Below, piece by piece: positions 7,353 to 8,198 of a stretch of DNA of 8,198 nt (position 1 is the stretch's first letter; each line of letters begins with the position of its first letter). The notes beneath the pieces were generated by a model that had not been told where the DNA came from, ran no database searches, and was given only the letters and a program-made list of their open reading frames with translations. A program made the position numbers and the translations under genes. Origin of the DNA: Paracoccaceae bacterium (GTDB taxonomy: Bacteria > Pseudomonadota > Alphaproteobacteria > Rhodobacterales > Rhodobacteraceae); NCBI GenBank assembly GCA_007131465.1, contig SLQN01000066.1:1-8198 (forward strand), given 5' to 3'.

Positions 7353-8003
7353 TTACAATCGCCTGCGCCTTGTGTGATCTATCGGGACCATGCGCGCGCT
7401 TTGCCCTGTCAGGATCGCGCAGCCTTGCGGAACAAGGCCCGCCAGAGGGGCGGCGTCATGGTCCAGCCCGCCCGTATATGTGCCGAAGGCCGGCAGGATC
7501 AGATGCGCCTGTCCCAGCAGAAATGCCGGACGGCGCTGGCCGGAGATGCGGAACTTCGGATGATAATGGCCCGAAATATCCGGCCCCTGCCCCGCGATAT
7601 GGCGCAGGCTCACGCCTCCTATGTCCAGCGCGCTGACACTGCGCCCCGGCAGGGCCTCCCGCGCGGGGTCGTGATTGCCGGTGATCCACACAGTCTCGGT
7701 TCGCGCGCAGATGGCATCCAGCAGGCCCTGCGCCGCGCCCAGGTCTGCGCGGTCATCGTCGAAACTGTCCCCCAGCAGGATCAGCCGCTGCGCCTTGACA
7801 GCGCACAAGTCAGTGTCCAGCCGCTCCAGCGTGGCCTGCGTCTCGAACGGAGGCAGAAGCGCGCCGCCGCGCCGCGCCATGCGTTCGGACTTGCCCAGAT
7901 GCAGATCGGCCACGACCAGCGCCCCCTCGGCAGGCCAGTAGAGCGCGCCCGAGGGACGCGCGACCAGCGCATGGCCATGAAAGCGGAACTCGCAGATGCT
8001 CAT
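7353..8003 (-). CDS. pdeM: Ligase-associated DNA damage response endonuclease PdeM
   Basis: Calcineurin-like metallophosphoesterase of 216 aa. Metal-site motifs appear in the expected order: VADLHLGKSER (31-41, Asp 33 and His 35), LLGDSFDD (76-83, Asp 79), GNHD (109-112) and SGHYHPK (144-150, His 146 and His 148). LPAFGTYTGGLD (170-181) near the C-terminus is characteristic of the PdeM family. Family knowledge: PdeM occurs with an ATP-dependent DNA ligase, an Lhr-like helicase and an exonuclease in a predicted repair set, and the gene just upstream fits the helicase. I prefer the ATG at 8001-8003 (MSICEFRFHG) because homologues start there, although no Shine-Dalgarno precedes it. A TTG at 8037-8039 overlapping the upstream stop (TTGA), with GGAGAG 3 nt before it, would add 12 residues. 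Confidence 0.93.
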   Translation of the reverse strand: MSICEFRFHGHALVARPSGALYWPAEGALVVADLHLGKSERMARRGGALLPPFETQATLERLDTDLCAVKAQRLILLGDSFDDDRADLGAAQGLLDAICARTETVWITGNHDPAREALPGRSVSALDIGGVSLRHIAGQGPDISGHYHPKFRISGQRRPAFLLGQAHLILPAFGTYTGGLDHDAAPLAGLVPQGCAILTGQSARMVPIDHTRRRRL

Positions 8004-8035
8004 GGCGCTGTTGTTGCGCCGCTGCGCGCGCAGCG

Positions 8036-8198
8036 TCAATGGCTCTCCAGCGTCAATCCGGCCTCGGCCATCATGCGCGCGGCTTCTTCGTCAATCAACC
8101 GCTCGCTCCCCGAGGCGCGGATCGGGATGCGCGCCATCATGCGCGCGGCTTCTTCGTCAATCAACCGCTCGCTCCCCGAGGCGCGGATCGGGATGCGC
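8036..8198 (-). CDS. C-terminal fragment, probably ligase-associated DEXH-box (Lhr-like) helicase
   Basis: Only the last 53 codons and the TGA (8036-8038) are present; the rest lies beyond the right edge. The tail reads as two identical 22-residue units, each RIPIRASGSERLIDEEAARM plus MA, followed by EAGLTLESH. There is no helicase motif in this short piece. The assignment rests on the neighbour: in alphaproteobacteria the gene directly upstream of pdeM is usually the Lhr-like helicase of the same repair set. An acidic helix rich in Glu and Ala (LIDEEAARMMAEA) is also a plausible end for that family. The stop overlaps a possible TTG start of pdeM and is 32 nt before its ATG, so the two are probably co-transcribed. 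Confidence 0.55.
   Translation of the reverse strand, partial: RIPIRASGSERLIDEEAARMMARIPIRASGSERLIDEEAARMMAEAGLTLESH
8067..8198. repeat. Perfect 66-bp tandem duplication, two copies
   Basis: Copies at 8067-8132 and 8133-8198 are identical at all 66 bases. The period is 22 codons, so the reading frame of the helicase tail is kept. The second copy ends exactly at the window edge, so more copies may follow, or the copy number may be an assembly effect at a contig end. Identity at all third codon positions means either a very recent duplication or an artefact. Confidence 0.95.

Noticed and set aside
6392..7636. 414-codon plus-strand open frame
   Set aside because: It is antisense to ftsW and pdeM, with an unnatural Arg/Gln/His-rich composition and no start signal.
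8067..8198. Direct repeats considered as a CRISPR array
   Set aside because: The units abut with no spacers and keep an open reading frame, so this is a coding tandem duplication.
1..8198. Insertion sequence or prophage to explain the break in the division cluster
   Set aside because: No transposase, integrase, terminal inverted repeat or tRNA attachment site is visible anywhere in the window.

Overview
The window looks like GC-rich alphaproteobacterial DNA, most likely from the Rhodobacterales (Rhodobacteraceae-type). This rests on the style of the FtsW, MurG and MurC proteins, the PdeM/Lhr-type helicase pair, the ftsW-murG-murC order and the N-terminus of the siroheme synthase. No rRNA or other formal marker is present, so the assignment is inference. 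All nine genes lie on the minus strand, so transcription runs from high to low coordinates. There are no tRNAs, transposases, phage genes or CRISPR arrays. Both ends cut through genes.

In transcription order: (1) At 8198-7353 is the tail of what is probably the ligase-associated DEXH-box (Lhr-like) helicase, then pdeM, a metallophosphoesterase. Both belong to a bacterial DNA-repair set that usually includes an ATP-dependent ligase and an exonuclease. The helicase tail carries a perfect 66-bp tandem duplication (22 residues twice) that runs exactly to the window edge. (2) After a 148-bp gap comes a tightly packed block, ftsW-murG-murC-small membrane protein (7204-3228). Junctions are +1, -4 and -1 nt, so translation is probably coupled. 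The products act at the lipid II and septal peptidoglycan steps of cell division. In related genomes, as far as I recall, the block continues to murB, ddl, ftsQ, ftsA and ftsZ. Here it stops after the small membrane gene.

(3) A 223-bp gap with a strong Shine-Dalgarno and several TTGCA-type repeats precedes a three-gene ABC importer operon of the NitT/TauT class (3004-366): binding protein, ATPase, permease. A hairpin sits between the first two genes, and a good rho-independent terminator (305-331) ends the unit. The substrate cannot be named from sequence. (4) Below the terminator is a promoter region with a perfect TATAAT, then the first 39 codons of cysG (siroheme synthase), which runs off the left edge.

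I found no convincing new biological system. The items most worth a second look are the exact 22-residue repeat at the right edge, the truncated division cluster with its small coupled membrane protein, and the regulatory dyads upstream of the importer and of cysG.
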